NCBI GenBank assembly: GCA_023386455.1
Contig: JAEWJO010000302.1
Location: forward strand, 1-7,239
DNA length: 7,239 nt
Source of the DNA: Pseudomonadota bacterium
GTDB lineage: Bacteria > Myxococcota_A > Polyangia > Haliangiales > Haliangiaceae
Reading direction: 5' to 3'
Position 1 is the stretch's first letter; every line of letters starts with the position of its first letter. Below, one piece after another: positions 5,795-7,239 of the stretch. The position numbers were made by a program, and so were the translations under genes. The notes under the pieces were generated by a model that did not search any database, was not told where the DNA came from, and saw nothing but the letters and a program-made list of their open reading frames with translations.

Positions 5795-5934
5795 GGCGTC
5801 TACGATGCGCGGATTCCGAGGACGGGTTCCTGCGGCATCCCGTCGCGCCCACGAAAATCACGTTCGCGTCGTCGAACCCCGCGATCCTTCAGCGTGAACG
5901 GTCCACACGCGACGATCGCGAGTCGCGCGAGCCG
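5795..5934 (-). other. 140-bp spacer between membrane-protein gene and SDR gene
   Basis: The spacer holds no convincing gene. Apart from the stem-loop near 5908-5927 it contains a small A/T-rich patch (ACGAAAATCACG near 5851-5862, plus strand) that could belong to a minus-strand promoter for the SDR gene, though no confident -35/-10 pair can be named. The length argues for a transcription break rather than tight operon coupling. Confidence 0.35.
5908..5927 (-). terminator. stem-loop after the membrane-protein gene, possible terminator
   Basis: CGCGAC (5908-5913) and GTCGCG (5922-5927) form a perfect 6-bp stem with an 8-nt loop, starting about 8 nt past the minus-strand stop at 5935. The position fits a terminator for the membrane-protein transcript. 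There is no T-run after the stem, so it could equally be chance structure in GC-rich DNA. Confidence 0.28.
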
Positions 5935-7239
5935 TCAGTACTGAGCGGGACCGGACGGCGGTGGCGTCGTCGGTGCGTTCAGGCCGACGAACGCCGCGAT
6001 CTTCTGCTCGGTCTCGGCCTCGATCTGCTCCTTGCCCTCGGTGTAGCCGCGCGCGCGGTCGAGGTTCGTGACGACGAGGTCGGTGCCGATCGTCGTCAGG
6101 ATCATGACGTTCGACTCGAACTTCAGGATCGTCGTGATGACGGTCGTCCACTTCATGTTGAGGAGACTGACGAGCAGCCCGAGGCCGGCAATGATCGAGA
6201 TCGCCGCGGTGATGAGCAGCGCGATGTAGAACTTGCGGATGCGCTTGATGTGAGCGAGCGCCTCGTCCTGGCCCATCGGCTTGGCGAGCGCGAAGCCCGA
6301 GCGCATGACGGCCACCTGCGCGAACATCACGAGCACGACGCCGAACATGAACCACGGCTCCCCCGTGTACTGATACGGGATGACGAGGATCGCGTACGCG
6401 ATCAGCGCGTACAGAGGCGCGCACATCACGATCAGCCAGCCCGGCGCGGACGTGCCAGGGAACAGAAGCTTCACGACCATCGAGGACCGGATGAGGCCCG
6501 GCATCAGCGAGATCACCTTCGGCGCGAGCTGCAGCATCGCGATCATCGCGAACGCGAACGGCGTGACCGCCCTGCGGATCGCCCCGGCGGCGCCGACCGC
6601 GCCGAACCATCCGAGCGCCTGCAGCTGCTCGACCGTCGTGCCGGCCTTGGCGTTCACGCCTTCGAGCACCGCGCTCTTGAGCGGGTACAGGAACACGGCG
6701 AACGGCGTCAGCATGAACAGGAGCCAGCCGTAGAGCAGCCACTTGCGGTGCTTGCGCCAGTCGGTCCAGTTCTTCACCGCGAGCCAGCAGATGAGGCAGA
6801 ACGCGGTCTCGGCGAGCGTCGGGCCGAGCTTCACCATCTTCACGGGCGTCGAGACGTTGTACTTGCTGAACGAATCCACGAGACCGATCAGCGACAGCAG
6901 CGTCAGGATCGTCGCGACGAGGAACAGCACCGAGCGTCGCCACGCCAGGAACGCCTGGAGGTTCGGTTCCGTGATCGGCGGATTCGCCTGCTCGAGCAGC
7001 ATCTTCTCGTCGGGCAGCACCTCCGTCGGCTCGATCCGCAGGCGGAACGCGCGGCGCGACGAGATCTTCAGGAAGTTGATGAACCGGTTCGGAATCTCGC
7101 CGACGGTCTCCGCGATCTTCTCGATCGGGCTCGACTCGCTCTCGAGCAGCCGCGCCTCGGGCACGCCGCCCGATCCGTTCTGTGTGAACAGCGGCTCGGG
7201 CTGCGCCGCCGCGAACGGCGCCTGCGGCTGCGCCGGTCC
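5935..7239 (-). CDS. multi-pass membrane protein of unknown function (N-terminus cut by window edge)
   Basis: I do not recognise the family. The frame is open to the right edge, so 435 codons are visible and the true start is outside; an internal GTG at 7164 is unlikely to be the start because the upstream 25 codons encode a plausible Pro/Ala/Gln-rich tail (AQPQAPFAAAQPEP). Numbering from the GTG at 7164, residues 1-70 are hydrophilic (SPIEKIAETVGEIPNRFINF). Membrane segments follow at about 78-96, 112-131, 142-162, 242-264, 270-289, 312-336 and 338-366, with a weaker hydrophobic stretch at 185-220 that contains basic residues and may be re-entrant or amphipathic. After the last segment come a charged helix (TEGKEQIEAETEQKIAAFVG) and a Pro-rich end (PTTPPPSGPAQY). 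No transporter, kinase or protease signature is visible. It lies 140 bp upstream of the SDR gene on the same strand; a functional link is not shown. Confidence 0.9.
   Translation of the reverse strand, partial: GPAQPQAPFAAAQPEPLFTQNGSGGVPEARLLESESSPIEKIAETVGEIPNRFINFLKISSRRAFRLRIEPTEVLPDEKMLLEQANPPITEPNLQAFLAWRRSVLFLVATILTLLSLIGLVDSFSKYNVSTPVKMVKLGPTLAETAFCLICWLAVKNWTDWRKHRKWLLYGWLLFMLTPFAVFLYPLKSAVLEGVNAKAGTTVEQLQALGWFGAVGAAGAIRRAVTPFAFAMIAMLQLAPKVISLMPGLIRSSMVVKLLFPGTSAPGWLIVMCAPLYALIAYAILVIPYQYTGEPWFMFGVVLVMFAQVAVMRSGFALAKPMGQDEALAHIKRIRKFYIALLITAAISIIAGLGLLVSLLNMKWTTVITTILKFESNVMILTTIGTDLVVTNLDRARGYTEGKEQIEAETEQKIAAFVGLNAPTTPPPSGPAQY

Noticed and set aside
4070..5944. 624-residue plus-strand open frame
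   Set aside because: It crosses the antisense of three real genes and the lysozyme in the wrong frame, with Arg/Ala-rich composition caused by high GC.
6380..6733. 117-residue plus-strand frame inside the membrane-protein gene
   Set aside because: Fully antisense to conserved-looking transmembrane codons; its moderate composition follows from the hydrophobic codons of the opposite strand.
1..7239. CRISPR array, insertion sequence or long terminal repeats
   Set aside because: No regularly spaced repeats, transposase motifs or matching long inverted ends were seen on either strand.

Overview
The window is GC-rich bacterial chromosome with strong G/C preference at third codon positions, and it is almost fully packed with genes on both strands. 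The codon bias, long open antisense frames, GTG starts and a mix of orphan proteins, a lysozyme and a secreted copper protein would fit a Myxococcota-like (deltaproteobacterial) genome. That placement is inference; no marker gene fixes the taxon. I see no rRNA, tRNA, transposase, integrase, CRISPR array or phage structural gene.

Layout, left to right: (1) the 5' part of a minus-strand alpha-helical, HEAT-like repeat protein that runs off the left edge (1-1229); (2) divergent from it, a secreted cupredoxin-like protein with an amicyanin-type C-x2-H-x2-M copper loop and a carboxypeptidase-regulatory-like beta-sandwich (1302-1985, +); (3) two minus-strand genes in tandem, both predicted Pol-beta-fold nucleotidyltransferases of the YcgL/RlaP type (COG3541/PF10127-like): 2952-4193 first, then 1998-2786; (4) divergent from these, a membrane-anchored GH25 muramidase (4251-4988, +); (5) a minus-strand atypical SDR/NmrA-like NAD(P)-binding protein (4985-5794), whose stop codon shares a CTAG with the lysozyme stop; (6) a minus-strand multi-pass membrane protein of unknown function with a Pro/Ala/Gln-rich N-terminus, running off the right edge (5935-7239).

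No obvious single pathway links these genes. The best functional unit is the nucleotidyltransferase pair: two diverged relatives in the same orientation, 165 bp apart, suggesting a nucleic-acid or nucleotide end-modification role, although no RNA ligase lies inside the window. The lysozyme and the copper protein both act outside the cytoplasm and look like independent single-gene units. Possible regulatory DNA is limited to three short spacers: 1230-1301, 4194-4250 (with two perfect palindromes) and 2787-2951. Weak stem-loops lie at the convergent junction near 1997 and after the stop at 5935. Apart from these spacers and the 140-bp spacer 5795-5934, every base is in or beside a gene; no gene-free stretch exceeds 300 bases.
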